Below are positions 10,240-22,965 of a stretch of 64,000 nt of DNA, in pieces (the stretch's first letter is position 1; every line of letters begins with the position of its first letter). The position numbers and the translations under genes are program-made. Source of the stretch: Isoetes taiwanensis (lineage: Eukaryota; Streptophyta; Lycopodiopsida; Isoetales; Isoetaceae); assembly GCA_021234155.1 (NCBI GenBank), contig JAJEKV010000020.1, positions 17,659,018 through 17,723,017 on the forward strand. The letters are read 5' to 3'. Under the pieces are notes generated by a model. The model saw only the letters and a program-made list of their open reading frames with translations, was not told where the DNA came from and did no database searches.

Positions 10240-11280
10240 GAGTTCTTTGTAGACAAAACTTGTTGTAGTTTGTGCTGTATTGTTGACATCTAGGGGGATT
10301 AGCACGCCTTCTTTTCTTCGGACACGTATGAGAGGTGTGTATAGTTGTCCATGTGCAAAGAGTTCTATTCGTAAGTCGAGAACTATTTTGTCAAGTGTTA
10401 GTCCTAGACAACTGGTGAATGTTGTTGAATATCTTTGGTCGTAGTGGGAGTTGTCGTCTATGGATTGTCCAAAGGCCGATCATCCGGGTGATGAAAGAAG
10501 TCTACTCGAGGTATGGGATGGATGTTTCCATTGTGTTGTGATTTCTCTGCGAGCAATTTGTGATGTGATTTAATTTATTGTGGGTTTCATATATCATTAC
10601 TCTTGCATTTTTACTAGACCTCTATCTCTATCTAGTGTTTTGTCAAGTGACATATTGTGTTAGGCTTTAATTGAAGTTCATGTGAGGGAGTCTTTGGGTG
10701 TTTATAGCCATTAAGGAAGTCTATCGTTGCCATTGGATAGTCTTCTATAGTTTGATAATTTTCTGTAAGTCTGTCAACACTGAAATAAATTTTTAGAAGT
10801 CCCGGGAGCATTTGTAGAATTCAATTATTGAATGCATCAACGGTAATATTCTTTGGAGATAAGAATGCTTTTTTTTTTTACAAAGCTCAGGGTTGTTAAG
10901 TATGTATTGATCATAGAGGAAGTTGATGGCGTCTTGGATGTCAATAGTTATTTTGAATAATGTTAATGGAATGCTTTGAAGTAAAGTCGCCCATGGATGG
11001 CATCAACAAAATGTATGAGCTCTGTGTCAGCGGCATTTCTTACAGGTTCATTGAGTTGCAACACGTCAAAATGGATCCATAGAGGAGAGGATCTAATAGA
11101 TGCGTTTATTGTTGCTGGTTTTTCCTGCTTGTTGGATGATGGGAGTTGTCTGCAATGAATAATTTGCCTCCAAATGGCAAGTGTACGTTCATTATTTTTT
11201 GAAGAAGTATATCTATTGCTTCTATGACTGCTCTGTTTGCCATTAAGTCGCATTTAATTAAAGTGGGTCTCATGCCATTC
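10240..11280 (-). pseudogene. Helitron helicase C-terminal fragment, unit 1
   Basis: On the minus strand the order is PTLIKCDLTA, the region INASIRSSPLWIHFDVLQLN, then the C-terminal RRQLPLRPAYSTTFTS and FAHGQLYTPLIRVRRKEGVL segments. This corresponds to the later helicase motifs (III to VI) of Helitron Pif1-like SF1B helicases; the last segment is motif VI-like. The Walker A motif and Rep domain are absent. Frame breaks separate the pieces, and the WDKFPM (motif II-like) segment is deleted in this unit. Confidence 0.8.
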
Positions 11281-11304
11281 CCACTTTTTTTTTTGGAACC
11301 CTGT

Positions 11305-12591
11305 TGTTGAAGGTGTTCCTGGCAAAACCTTCAACCTCAGTGGTTTAGAACCTCCAGGTTGCTTGAGGCAACCACTCTGAGTGCAAAGATTCCAGAAATA
11401 ATGCACAGAGTTTCTTTGGGGAGTGCTCCCTCGATGGCAAAAAGTCCGCTTTACAAAATAGCTTGCATTATATGATCTATCATGCTTTGGATATGGATTT
11501 CACTCCTCATGATGCTCAACACTTCTTACTAACGATCGCAAAATCTCGAGAAAGGGTCTAACAAGGTTAGATATGCCAAAATTTGATCACCGACCCAATC
11601 AATTTTTGGTCAATATCCCCCGGCAGAGCTGAAATTTGAAACTTCGATGTTGACAAGGAATTTTCTCGGACTTTCCAATTCTATTTCGCTTAGATTTACC
11701 TGCACAATAAGGGCCAAATCTTCCTTTTGCCAAAAAAGGACCCAATTTTTTCTTTTGATGATTTTTTGCCTACTGCTGTAAGGTATGAACAATTCTGAAA
11801 GAAGATGCTTTCGGGTCAAGGGTTGCACTTGTGTCTAATGTTGCCTTGCTTACCATATCTTGCTTGGCAAGACTAATGCTCAAATGGTTGCTCTTTTATG
11901 CTCGAAGGATGCTGTTATGCATCACAACTAGATCTAGACATATCGACTCAAAATAGTATTGGAAATTTGTCTTGACAAGAGCTTAGCTTTTGCCTTTTCT
12001 CAAGACATACTAAATAAGCGGACTACCTATATCTAACATTTCGGGGCAAAACAACATGCCTAGCCTCTGATGATTGTTTTCTTTTGGGGATAGATTTCAA
12101 TGCAACACAAACATAGGACTACAAAGGTCGGATTTTCAATTGAATCAAACACTCAAGAGATACAATGCAATATCCCAAGCTCATGGTCTTGGGAACAGAA
12201 TAAAATAGGTGAACATTCAAATAATCCAGAGAATTAAGTCAATAATCCGGATCAGAGGTGAACATTGGAGGTCGGAATCAAGCTCAGGATTATCAAGCCA
12301 GTCCTTCTTCAAAGCCAGGAATCACTTCTTTGCCTCGAAGCCCTCAAATCTTTCTTCATGGAATATTCTTCAAGGGGTCTTCTTTCTCTTTCTCTACTTT
12401 TCTTCATTTCCTTTGCTTGTTTGACCTCTTGTATCTCTTGAGTGACTTGAGTCAATTGTCCTTCCCTTGCTCTTCAAATTCTTGATGCATGCTAGTGAAG
12501 CATTTCCCTATTGTCTTGCAACCCAGATCAAGATGAGATGATTAGTGCAAACATGTGCTTAGCTCTTCCATGCTGCCATGACATGGCAGCA
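11305..12591 (-). repeat. LTR of element-1 family inside array unit 1
   Basis: Nearly identical to the 3' LTR at 21,309-22,597, from TGTTGAAGG to GGCAGCA. It is followed by 22 bases identical to the internal sequence next to that LTR, then by the next Helitron fragment. It is therefore not a simple solo LTR with a target duplication. Confidence 0.9.
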
Positions 12592-12714
12592 TTATGCCAA
12601 ACTAAAAGAAAAGGCCCACGGTGTAGGGGGGGCATCGATGTTGTAGGGCATGGGTGCTTCGTCTACATGTCTTTTTTTTTTTTCTTTTTTTTTTAGTGCA
12701 TATCCGATTTATGG

Positions 12715-13790
12715 TCAGAGTTCTTTGTAGACAAAACTTGTTGTAGTTTGTGCTGTATTGTTGACATCTAGGGGGATTAGCACGCCTTCTTTTCTTCGGA
12801 CACGTATGAGAGGTGTGTATAGTTGTCCATGTGCAAAGAGTTCTATTCGTAAGTCGAGAACTATTTTGTCAAGTGTTAGTCCTAGACAACTGGTGAATGT
12901 TGTTGAATATGCTGGTCGTAGTGGGAGTTGTCGTCTATGGATTGTCCAAGGCCGATCATCTGGCTGATGAAAGAAGTCTACTCGAGGTATGGGATGGATG
13001 TTTCCATTGTGTTGTGATTTCTCTGCGAGCAATTTGACAGTGACGAATTTATTGTGGGTTTCATATATCATTACTCTTGCATTTTTTACTAGACCTCTAT
13101 CTCTATCTAGTGTTTTTGTCAAGTGACATATTGTGTTAGGCTTTAATTGAAGTTCATGTGAGGGAGTGCTGGGTGTTTATAGCCATTAAGGAAGTCTATC
13201 GTTGCCATTGGATAGTCTTCTATAGTTTGATAATTTTCTGTAAGTCTGTCAACACTGAAATAAATTTTTAGAAGTCCCGGGAGCATTTGTAGAATTCAAT
13301 TATTGAATGCATCAACGGTAATATTCTTTGGAGATAAGAATGCTTTTTTTTTTACAAAGCTCAGGGTTGTTAAGTATGTATTGATCATAGAGGAAGTTGA
13401 TGGCGTCTTGGATGTCAATAGTTATTTTGAATAATGTTAATGGAATGCTTTGAAGTAAATCGCCTTCGCCGATGGCATCAACAAAATGTATGAGCTCTGT
13501 GTCAGCGGCATTTCTTACAGGTTCATTGAGTTGCAACACGTCAAAATGGATCCATAGAGGAGAGGATCTAATAGATGCGTTTATTGTTGCTGGTTTTTCC
13601 TGCTTGTTGGATGATGGGAGTTGTCTGCAATGAATAATTTGCCTCCAAATGGCAAGTGTACGTTCATTATTTTTTGAAGAAGTATATCTATTGCTTCTAT
13701 GACTGCTCTGTTTGCCATTGGAAATTTGTCCCATATGATAGCTGTTAAGTCGCATTTAATTAAAGTGGGTCTCATGCCATTCCCACTTTT
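12715..13790 (-). pseudogene. Helitron helicase C-terminal fragment, unit 2
   Basis: This is the best preserved of the five. MRPTLIKCDLTAIIWDKFPM then ANRAVIEAIDILLQKIMN contains the WDE-like motif II (here WDK, so the acidic residue is altered). PFGGKLFIADN is motif III-like. INASIRSSPLWIHFDVLQLN and FVDAIGEGD follow, then after a break RRQLPLRPAYSTTFTSCLGL and FAHGQLYTPLIRVRRKEG. The N-terminal half, including the ATP-binding loop and the Rep nuclease, is missing, so it cannot act alone. Confidence 0.85.
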
Positions 13791-13812
13791 TTTTTTTTTT
13801 TGGAACCCCCGT

Positions 13813-15095
13813 TGTTGAAGGTGTTCTGGCAAAACCTTCAACCTCGGTGGTTTAGAACCTCAGGTTGCTTGAGGCAACCACTCTGAGTGCAAAGATTCCA
13901 GAAATAATGCACAGAGTTTCACTGGGAGTGTGCTTCCCTGATGGCAAAAAAGTCTGCTTTACAAAATAGCTTGCAGTATATGATCTATCATGCTTTGGAT
14001 ATGGATTTCACTCCTCATGATGCTCAACACTTCTTACTAACAGACTGCAAAATCTCAGAAAGGGTCTAACAAGGTTAGATATGCCAAAATTTGATCACTG
14101 ACCCAATCAATTTTTGGTCAATATCCCTGGCAGAGAGCTGAAATTTGAAACTCGATGTTGACAAGGAATTTTCTGGACTTTCCAATTCTATTCTGCTTAG
14201 ATTTACCTGCACAATAAGGGCCAAATCTTCCTTTTGCCAAAAAAGGACCCAATTTTTTCTTTTGATGATTTTTTGCCTAGTGCTGTAAGGTATGAACAAT
14301 TCTGAAAGAAGATGCTTTCGGGTCAAGGGTTGCACTTGTGTCTAATGTTGCCTTGCTTACCATATCTTGCTTGGCAAGACTAATGCTCAAATGGTTGCTC
14401 TTTTATGCTCAGTGCCTGTTATGCATCACAACTAGATCTAGACATATCGACTCAAAATAGTATTGGAAATTTGTCTTGACAAGAGCTTAGCTTTTTGCCT
14501 TTTCTCAAGACATACTAAATAAGCAGACTACCTATATCTAACGCTCAGGGCAAAACAACATGCCTAGCCTCTGATGATTGTTTTCTTTTGGGGATAGATT
14601 TCAATGCAACACAAACATAGGACTACAAAGGTCGGATTTTCAATTGAATCAAACACTCAAGAGATACAATGCAATATCCCAAGCTCATGGTCTTGGGAAC
14701 AGAATAAAATAGGTGAACATTCAAATAATCCAGAGAATTAAGTCAATAATCCGGATCAGAGGTGAACATTGGAGGTCGGAATCAAGCTCAGGATTATCAA
14801 GCCAGTCCTTCTTCAAAGCCAGGAATCACTTCTTTGCCTCGAAGCCCTCAAATCTTTCTTCATGGAATATTCTTCAAGGGGTCTTCTTTCTCTTTCTCTA
14901 CTTTTCTTCATTTCCTTTGCTTGTTTGACCTCTTGTATCTCTTGAGTGACTTGAGTCAATTGTCCTTCCCTTGCTCTTCAAATTCTTGATGCATGCTAGT
15001 GAAGCATTTCCCTATTGTCTTGCAACCCAGATCAAGATGAGATGATTAGTGCAAAGATGTGCTTAGCTCTTCCATGCTGCCATGACATGGCAGCA
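13813..15095 (-). repeat. LTR of element-1 family inside array unit 2
   Basis: Near-identical to the 3' LTR of element 1 and followed by the same 22-base internal stub. Confidence 0.92.
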
Positions 15096-15214
15096 TTATG
15101 CCAAACTAAAAGAAAAGGCCCACGGTGTAGGGGGGGCATCGATGTTGTAGGGCATGGGTGCTTCGTCTACATGTTTTTTTTTTTTTTTTTTTTTAGTGCA
15201 TATCCGATTTATGG

Positions 15215-16290
15215 TCAGAGTTCTTTGTAGACAAAACTTGTTGTAGTTTGTGCTGTATTGTTGACATCTAGGGGGATTAGCACGCCTTCTTTTCTTCGGA
15301 CACGTATGAGAGGTGTGTATAGTTGTCCATGTGCAAAGAGTTCTATTCGTAAGTCGAGAACTATTTTGTCAAGTGTTAGTCCTAGACAACTGGTGAATGT
15401 TGTTGAATATGCTGGTCGTAGTGGGAGTTGTCGTCTATGGATTGTCCAAGGCCGATCATCTGGCTGATGAAAGAAGTCTACTCGAGGTATGGGATGGATG
15501 TTTCCATTGTGTTGTGATTTCTCTGCGAGCAATTTGACAGTGACGAATTTATTGTGGGTTTCATATATCATTACTCTTGCATTTTTTACTAGACCTCTAT
15601 CTCTATCTAGTGTTTTTGTCAAGTGACATATTGTGTTAGGCTTTAATTGAAGTTCATGTGAGGGAGTGCTGGGTGTTTATAGCCATTAAGGAAGTCTATC
15701 GTTGCCATTGGATAGTCTTCTATAGTTTGATAATTTTCTGTAAGTCTGTCAACACTGAAATAAATTTTTAGAAGTCCCGGGAGCATTTGTAGAATTCAAT
15801 TATTGAATGCATCAACGGTAATATTCTTTGGAGATAAGAATGCTTTTTTTTTTACAAAGCTCAGGGTTGTTAAGTATGTATTGATCATAGAGGAAGTTGA
15901 TGGCGTCTTGGATGTCAATAGTTATTTTGAATAATGTTAATGGAATGCTTTGAAGTAAATCGCCTTCGCCGATGGCATCAACAAAATGTATGAGCTCTGT
16001 GTCAGCGGCATTTCTTACAGGTTCATTGAGTTGCAACACGTCAAAATGGATCCATAGAGGAGAGGATCTAATAGATGCGTTTATTGTTGCTGGTTTTTCC
16101 TGCTTGTTGGATGATGGGAGTTGTCTGCAATGAATAATTTGCCTCCAAATGGCAAGTGTACGTTCATTATTTTTTGAAGAAGTATATCTATTGCTTCTAT
16201 GACTGCTCTGTTTGCCATTGGAAATTTGTCCCATATGATAGCTGTTAAGTCGCATTTAATTAAAGTGGGTCTCATGCCATTCCCACTTTT
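15215..16290 (-). pseudogene. Helitron helicase C-terminal fragment, unit 3
   Basis: The two long frames (15,215-15,622 and 15,812-16,255) are residue-for-residue the same as in unit 2, which indicates very recent copying. Confidence 0.85.
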
Positions 16291-16306
16291 TTTTTTGGAA
16301 CCCTGT

Positions 16307-17593
16307 TGTTGAAGGTGTTCCTGGCAAAACCTTCAACCTCAGTGGTTTAGAACCTCCAGGTTGCTTGAGGCAACCACTCTGAGTGCAAAGATTCCAGAAA
16401 TAATGCACAGAGTTTCACCGGGAGTGTGCTTCCCCGATGGCAAAAAGTCCGCTTTTACAAAATAGCTTGCGATTATATGATCTATCATGCTTTGGATATG
16501 GATTTCACTCCTCATGATGCTCAACACTTCTTACTAACAGATCGCAAAATCTCGAAAAGGGTCTAACAAGGTTAGATATGCCAAAATTTGATCATCGACC
16601 CAATCAATTTTTGGTCAATATCCCTGGCAGAGAGCTGAAATTTGAAACTCGATGTTGACAAGGAATTTTCTGGACTTTCCAATTCTATTCTGCTTAGATT
16701 TACCTGCACAATAAGGGCCAAATCTTCCTTTTGCCAAAAAAGGACCCAATTTTTTCTTTTGATGATTTTTTGCCTAGTGCTGTAAGGTATGAACAATTCT
16801 GAAAGAAGATGCTTTCGGGTCAAGGGTTGCACTTGTGTCTAATGTTGCCTTGCTTACCATATCTTGCTTGGCAAGACTAATGCTCAAATGGTTGCTCTTT
16901 TATGCTCAGTGCCTGTTATGCATCACAACTAGATCTAGACATATCGACTCAAAATAGTATTGGAAATTTGTCTTGACAAGAGCTTAGCTTTTTGCCTTTT
17001 CTCAAGACATACTAAATAAGCGCAGACTACCTATATCTAACGCCTTCGGGGCAAAACAACATGCCTAGCCTCGATGATTGTTTTCTTTTGGGGATAGATT
17101 TCAATGCAACACAAACATAGGACTACAAAGGTCGGATTTTCAATTGAATCAAACACTCAAGAGATACAATGCAATATCCCAAGCTCATGGTCTTGGGAAC
17201 GAGAATAAAATAGGTGAACATTCAAATAATCAGAGAATTAAGTCAATAATCCGGATCGAGGTGAACATTGGAGGTCGGAATCAAGCTCGGGATTATCAAG
17301 CCGGTCCTTCTTCAAAGGGGAATCACTTCTTTGCCTCGAAGCCCTCAAATCTTTCTTCATGGAATATTCTTCAAGGGGTCTTCTTTCTCTTTCTCTACTT
17401 TTCTTCATTTCCTTTGCTTGTTTGACCTCTTGTATCTCTTGAGTGACTTGAGTCAATTGTCCTTCCCTTGCTCTTCAAATTCTTGATGCATGCTAGTGAA
17501 GCATTTCCCTATTGTCTTGCAACCCAGATCAAGATGAGATGATTAGTGCAAAGATGTGCTTAGTTTCTTCCATGCCGCCATGACATGGCAGCA
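16307..17593 (-). repeat. LTR of element-1 family inside array unit 3
   Basis: As in the other units, starting TGTTGAAGG and ending GGCAGCA. Confidence 0.92.
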
Positions 17594-17715
17594 TTATGCC
17601 AAACTAAAAGAAAAGGCCCACGGTGTAGGGGGGGCATCGATGTTGTAGGGCATGGGTGCTTCGTCTACATGTCTTTTTTTTTTTCTTTTTTTTTTAGTGC
17701 ATATCCGATTTATGG

Positions 17716-18790
17716 TCAGAGTTCTTTGTAGACAAAACTTGTTGTAGTTTGTGCTGTATTGTTGACATCTAGGGGGATTAGCATGCCTTCTTTTTTTCTT
17801 GGACACGATGATGAGGTGTGTATAGTTGTCCATGTGCAAAGAGTTCTATTAAGTAAGTCGAGAACTATTTTGTCAAGTGTTAGTCCTAGACAACTGGTGA
17901 ATGTTGTTGAATATGCTGGTCGTAGTGGGAGTTGTCGTCTATGGATTGTCCAAGGCCGATCATCTGGCTGATGAAAGAAGTCTACTCGAGGTATGGGATG
18001 GATGTTTCCATTGTGTTGTGATTTCTCTGCGAGCAATTTGTGATGTTTAATTTATTGTGGGTTTCATATATCATTACTCTTGCATTTTTACTAGACCTCT
18101 ATCTCTATCTAGTGTTTTTGTCAAGTGACATATTGTGTTAGGCTTTAATTGAAGTTCATGTGAGGGAGTCTTTGGGTGTTTATAGCCATTAAGGAAGTCT
18201 ATCGTTGCCATTGGATAGTCTTCTATAGTTTGATAATTTTTCGTAAGTCTCGTCAACTTGAAATAAATTTTTAGAAGTCCCGGAGCATTTGTAGAATTCA
18301 ATTATTGAATGCATCAACGGTAATATTCTTTGGAGATAAGAATGCTTTTTTTTTTACAAAGCTCAGGGTTGTTAAGTATGTATTGATCATAGAGGAAGTT
18401 GATGGCGTCTTGGATGTCAATAGTTATTTTGAATAATGTTAATGGAATGCTTTGAAGTAAGTCGCCTTCGCCGATGGCATCAACAAAATGTATGAGCTCT
18501 GTGTCAGCGGCATTTCTTACAGGTTCATTGAGTTGCAACACGTCAAAATGGATCCATAGAGGAGAGGATCTAATAGATGCGTTTATTGTTGCTGGTTTTT
18601 CCTGCTTGTTGGATGATGGGAGTTGTCTGCAATGAATAATTTGCCTCCAAATGGCAAGTGTACGTTCATTATTTTTTGAAGAAGTATATCTATTGCTTCT
18701 ATGACTGCTCTGTTTGCCATTGGAAATTTGTCCCATATGATAGCTGTTAAGTCGCATTTAATTAAAGTGGGTCTCATGCCATTCCCACTT
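17716..18790 (-). pseudogene. Helitron helicase C-terminal fragment, unit 4
   Basis: Same as unit 2 upstream (18,314-18,757 is identical in protein). The C-terminal segment has small indels near 17,800 and 18,040 that break the frame. Confidence 0.83.
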
Positions 18791-18808
18791 TTTTTTTTGG
18801 AACCCTGT

Positions 18809-20095
18809 TGTTGAAGGTGTTCCTGGCAAAACCTTCAACCTCAGTGGTTTAGAACCTCCAGGTTGCTTGAGGCAACCACTCTGAGTGCAAAGATTCCAGA
18901 AATAATGCACAGAGTTTCACTGGGAGTGTGCTTCCCTGATGGCAAAAAAGTCTGCTTTACAAAATAGCTTGCAGTATATGATCTATCATGCTTTGGATAT
19001 GGATTTCACTCCTCATGATGCTCAACACTTCTTACTAACAGACTGCAAAATCTCAGAAAGGGTCTAACAAGGTTAGATATGCCAAAATTTGATCACTGAC
19101 CCAATCAATTTTTGGTCAATATCCCTGGCAGAGAGCTGAAATTTGAAACTCGATGTTGACAAGGAATTTTCTGGACTTTCCAATTCTATTCTGCTTAGAT
19201 TTACCTGCACAATAAGGGCCAAATCTTCCTTTTGCCAAAAAAGGACCCAATTTTTTCTTTTGATGATTTTTTGCCTAGTGCTGTAAGGTATGAACAATTC
19301 TGAAAGAAGATGCTTTCGGGTCAAGGGTTGCACTTGTGTCTAATGTTGCCTTGCTTACCATATCTTGCTTTGGCAAGACTAATGCTCAAATGGTTGCTCT
19401 TTTATGCTCGTGCACTCGTTATGCATCACAACTAGATCTAGACATATCGACTCAAAATAGTATTGGAAATTTGTCTTGACAAGAGCTTAGCTTTTTGCCT
19501 TTTCTCAAGACATACTAAATAATGAGACTACCTATATCTAGCATTTCGGGGGCAAAACAACATGCCTAGCCTCGATGATTGTTTTCTTTTGGGGATAGAT
19601 TTCAATGCAACACAAACATAGGACTACAAAGGTCGGATTTTCAATTGAATCAAACACTCAAGAGATACAATGCAATATCCCAAGCTCATGGTCTTGGGAA
19701 CAGAATAAAATAGGTGAACATTCAAATAATCCAGAGAATTAAGTCAATAATCCGGATCAGAGGTGAACATTGGAGGTCGGAATCAAGCTCAGGATTATCA
19801 AGCCAGTCCTTCTTCAAAGCCGGGGAATCACTTCTTTGCCCAAGCCCTCAAATCTTTCTTCATGGAATATTCTTCAAGGGGTCTTCTTTCTCTTTCTCTA
19901 CTTTTCTTCATTTCCTTTGCTTGTTTGACCTCTTGTATCTCTTGAGTGACTTGAGTCAATTGTCCTTCCCTTGCTCTTCAAATTCTTGATGCATGCTAGT
20001 GAAGCATTTCCCTATTGTCTTGCAACCCAGATCAAGATGAGATGATTAGTGCAAAGATGTGCTTAGCTCTTCCATGCTGCCATGACATGGCAGCA
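18809..20095 (-). repeat. LTR of element-1 family inside array unit 4
   Basis: As in the other units. Confidence 0.92.
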
Positions 20096-20214
20096 TTATG
20101 CCAAACTAAAAGAAAAGGCCCACGGTGTAGGGGGGGCATCGATGTTGTAGGGCATGGGTGCTTCGTCTACATGTCTTTTTTTTTTTTTTTTTTTAGTGCA
20201 TATCCGATTTATGG

Positions 20215-21290
20215 TCGAGTTCTTTGTAGACAAAACTTGTTGTAGTTTTGTCTTTGTATTGTTGACATCTAGGGGATTAGCATGCCTTCTTTTCTTCGGA
20301 CACGTATGAGAGGTGTGTATAGTTGTCCATGTGCAAAGAGTTCTATTCGTAAGTCGAGAACTATTTTGTCAAGTGTTAGTCCTAGACAACTGGTGAATGT
20401 TGTTGAATATGCTGGTCGTAGTGGGAGTTGTCGTCTATGGATTGTCCAAGGCCGATCATCTGGCTGATGAAAGAAGTCTACTCGAGGTATGGGATGGATG
20501 TTTCCATTGTGTTGTGATTTCTCTCATGAAAGCAATTTTGGTGACGAATTTATTGTGGGTTTCATATATCATTACTCTTGCATTTTTTACTAGACCTCTA
20601 TCTCTATCTAGTGTTTTTGTCAAGTGACATATTGTGTTAGGCTTTAATTGAAGTTCATGTGAGGGAGTGCTGGGTGTTTATAGCCATTAAGGAAGTCTAT
20701 CGTTGCCATTGGATAGTCTTCTATAGTTTGATAATTTTCTGTAAGTCTGTCAACACTGAAATAAATTTTTAGAAGTCCCGGGAGCATTTGTAGAATTCAA
20801 TTATTGAATGCATCAACGGTAATATTCTTTGGAGATAAGAATGCTTTTTTTTTTACAAAGCTCAGGGTTGTTAAGTATGTATTGATCATAGAGGAAGTTG
20901 ATGGCGTCTTGGATGTCAATAGTTATTTTGAATAATGTTAATGGAATGCTTTGAAGTAAATCGCCTTCGCCGATGGCATCAACAAAATGTATGAGCTCGT
21001 GTCGGCCGCATTTTCTTGTGTTCATTGAGTTGCAACACGCCAAAATGGATCCATAGAGGAGAGGATCTAATAGATCGTTTTTATTGTTCTTTGGTTTTTC
21101 CCCGCTTGTTGGATGATGGGAGTTGTCTGCAATGAATAATTTGCCTCCAAATGGCAAGTGTACGTTCATTATTTTTTGAAGAAGTATATCTATTGCTTCT
21201 ATGACTGCTCTGTTTGCCATTGGAAATTTGTCCCATATGATAGCTGTTAAGTCGCATTTAATTAAAGTGGGTCTCATGCCATTCCCACTT
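20215..21290 (-). pseudogene. Helitron helicase C-terminal fragment, unit 5
   Basis: Same content as unit 2, but with a cluster of indels at 20,995-21,110 that fuse frames and remove the NASIRSSPLW segment. These differences fall on CAG/CTG sites of the sister copies. Confidence 0.83.
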
Positions 21291-21303
21291 TTTTTTTTGG
21301 AAC

Positions 21304-21308
21304 CCTGT
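21304..21308. other. Target-site duplication CCTGT of element 1, left
   Basis: CCTGT precedes the LTR and is repeated at 38,564-38,568 after the other LTR. Confidence 0.9.
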
Positions 21309-22597
21309 TGTTGAAGGTGTTCCTGGCAAAACCTTCAACCTCAGTGGTTTAGAACCTCCAGGTTGCTTGAGGCAACCACTCTGAGTGCAAAGATTCCAGA
21401 AATAATGCACAGAGTTTCACTGGGAGTGTGCTTCCCTGATGGCAAAAAAGTCTGCTTTACAAAATAGCTTGCAGTATATGATCTATCATGCTTTGGATAT
21501 GGATTTCACTCCTCATGATGCTCAACACTTCTTACTAACAGACTGCAAAATCTCAGAAAGGGTCTAACAAGGTTAGATATGCCAAAATTTGATCACTGAC
21601 CCAATCAATTTTTGGTCAATATCCCTGGCAGAGAGCTGAAATTTGAAACTCGATGTTGACAAGGATTTTTCTGGACTTTCCAATTCTATTCTGCTTAGAT
21701 TTACCTGCACAATAAGGGCCAAATCTTCCTTTTGCCAAAAAAGGATCCAATTTTTTCTTTTGATGATTTTTTGCCTAGTGCTGTAAGGTATGAACAATTC
21801 TGAAAGAAGATGCTTTCGGGTCAAGGGTTGCACTTGTGTCTAATGTTGCCTTGCTTACCATATCTTGCTTGGCAAGACTAATGCTCAAATGGTTGCTCTT
21901 TTATGCTTTCGATTGCACTGTTATGCATCACAACTAGATCTAGACATATCGACTCAAAATAGTATTGGAAATTTGTCTTGACAAGAGCTTAGCTTTTTGC
22001 CTTTTCTCAAGACATACTAAATAAGCAGACTACCTATATCTAACGCTCAGGGCAAAACAACATGCCTAGCCTCTGATGATTGTTTTCTTTTGGGGATAGA
22101 TTTCAATGCAACACAAACATAGGACTACAAAGGTCGGATTTTCAATTGAATCAAACACTCAAGAGATACAATGCAATACCCCAAGCTCATGGTCTTGGGA
22201 ACAGAATAAAATAGGTGAACATTCAAATAATCCAGAGAATTAAGTCAATAATCCGGATCAGAGGTGAACATTGGAGGTCGGAATCAAGCTCAGGATTATC
22301 AAGCCAGTCCTTCTTCAAAGCCAGGAATCACTTCTTTGCCTCGAAGCCCTCAAATCTTTCTTCATGGAATATTCTTCAAGGGGTCTTCTTTCTCTTTCTC
22401 TACTTTTCTTCATTTCCTTTGCTTGTTTGACCTCTTGTATCTCTTGAGTGACTTGAGTCAATTGTCCTTCCCTTGCTCTTCAAATTCTTGATGCATGCTA
22501 GTGAAGCATTTCCCTATTGTCTTGCAACCCAGATCAAGATGAGATGATTAGTGCAAAGATGTGCTTAGCTCTTCCATGCTGCCATGACATGGCAGCA
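21309..22597 (-). repeat. 3' LTR of element 1
   Basis: In coding orientation it begins with a palindrome (10-bp arms TGCTGCCATG and CATGGCAGCA around a single T) and ends CTTCAACA. The inner boundary is fixed by comparison with the 5' LTR at 37,295-38,563. Confidence 0.93.
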
Positions 22598-22965
22598 TTA
22601 TGCCAAACTAAAAGAAAAGGCTGGTCTACCAGCCCCTTTGACTTGCTGTTTGTACTTCATGATATAGCTCCAGCCAGTTGCCAATGTGAGAATAGGATTG
22701 GCAACTCAATGACCTGCATATGGATTTGAAAGTGATAGATCTGGCATTATGAATGTATATGTGAATGATGCTCCTTTCAGATGAACCTGCATGGAAAATA
22801 AATCTCTTTAGTTATGAGAAGCTGCAGGATGGTGGTGTGACAGTAGCTTGGGAATTTTATGAAGATGTAGAGGGTTTTCAAATGTAATAAGGTCAACTCC
22901 TGATCAGATGATAGATGGAGGCAGATATAAAGATGCACCTGCATGTGAAAATAAAGCTTGTTAGT
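22598..22965 (-). other. Short 3' untranslated region of element 1 with hairpin
   Basis: A perfect hairpin GGCTGGTAGACCAGCC (22,619-22,634) with an AAAGGGG purine run at its edge lies 21 bases from the LTR. No purine tract abuts the LTR. Short direct repeats (CTGCATG-type) occur at about 22,790 and 22,940. No coding content seen. Confidence 0.6.

Larger units (their letters stand above)
10126..12613. repeat. Tandem array unit 1 (2,488 bp): Helitron fragment plus LTR
   Basis: First of five head-to-tail copies. It begins GCCCACGGTGTAG in flanking DNA and ends AAAAGAAAAG at the junction with unit 2. The Helitron part occupies about 10,126-11,304, the LTR 11,305-12,591, then 22 bases of retroelement internal sequence. 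This copy differs from the others at many CAG/CTG positions and lacks about 20 bases near 11,230. Confidence 0.93.
12614..15117. repeat. Tandem array unit 2 (2,504 bp)
   Basis: Same composition as unit 1: Helitron fragment 12,614-13,812, LTR 13,813-15,095, and a 22-base internal stub. The junctions on both sides share the two bases GC with the flanking breakpoints, which suggests microhomology at the founding duplication. Confidence 0.95.
15118..17615. repeat. Tandem array unit 3 (2,498 bp)
   Basis: Helitron fragment 15,118-16,306, LTR 16,307-17,593, and the 22-base stub. Its second half carries many changes located at CAG/CTG sites relative to units 2 and 5. Confidence 0.95.
17616..20117. 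repeat. Tandem array unit 4 (2,502 bp)
   Basis: Helitron fragment 17,616-18,808, LTR 18,809-20,095, and the 22-base stub. Confidence 0.95.
20118..22619. repeat. Tandem array unit 5 (2,502 bp), continuing into element 1
   Basis: Helitron fragment 20,118-21,308 and LTR 21,309-22,597. After the 22-base stub the sequence continues into the retrotransposon interior instead of another Helitron copy. This unit shows where the LTR came from. Confidence 0.95.

Noticed and set aside
12209-12485. Repeated plus-strand frames (MNIQIIQRIKS..., MNIGGRNQAQ...) found in every array unit
   Set aside because: They lie inside the LTR. Their conservation reflects recent copying of the LTR, and nothing resembles a known protein.
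14075-14335. Repeated minus-strand frame MQPLTRKHLLSELFIPYS... in every unit
   Set aside because: Also within the LTR and without domain similarity. It could be a short LTR transcript product, but there is no support for coding.
10126-22619. Reading the array as a series of solo LTRs
   Set aside because: Each LTR is followed by 22 bases of retroelement interior and there is no 5-bp duplication around each copy, which excludes separate insertions followed by LTR recombination.
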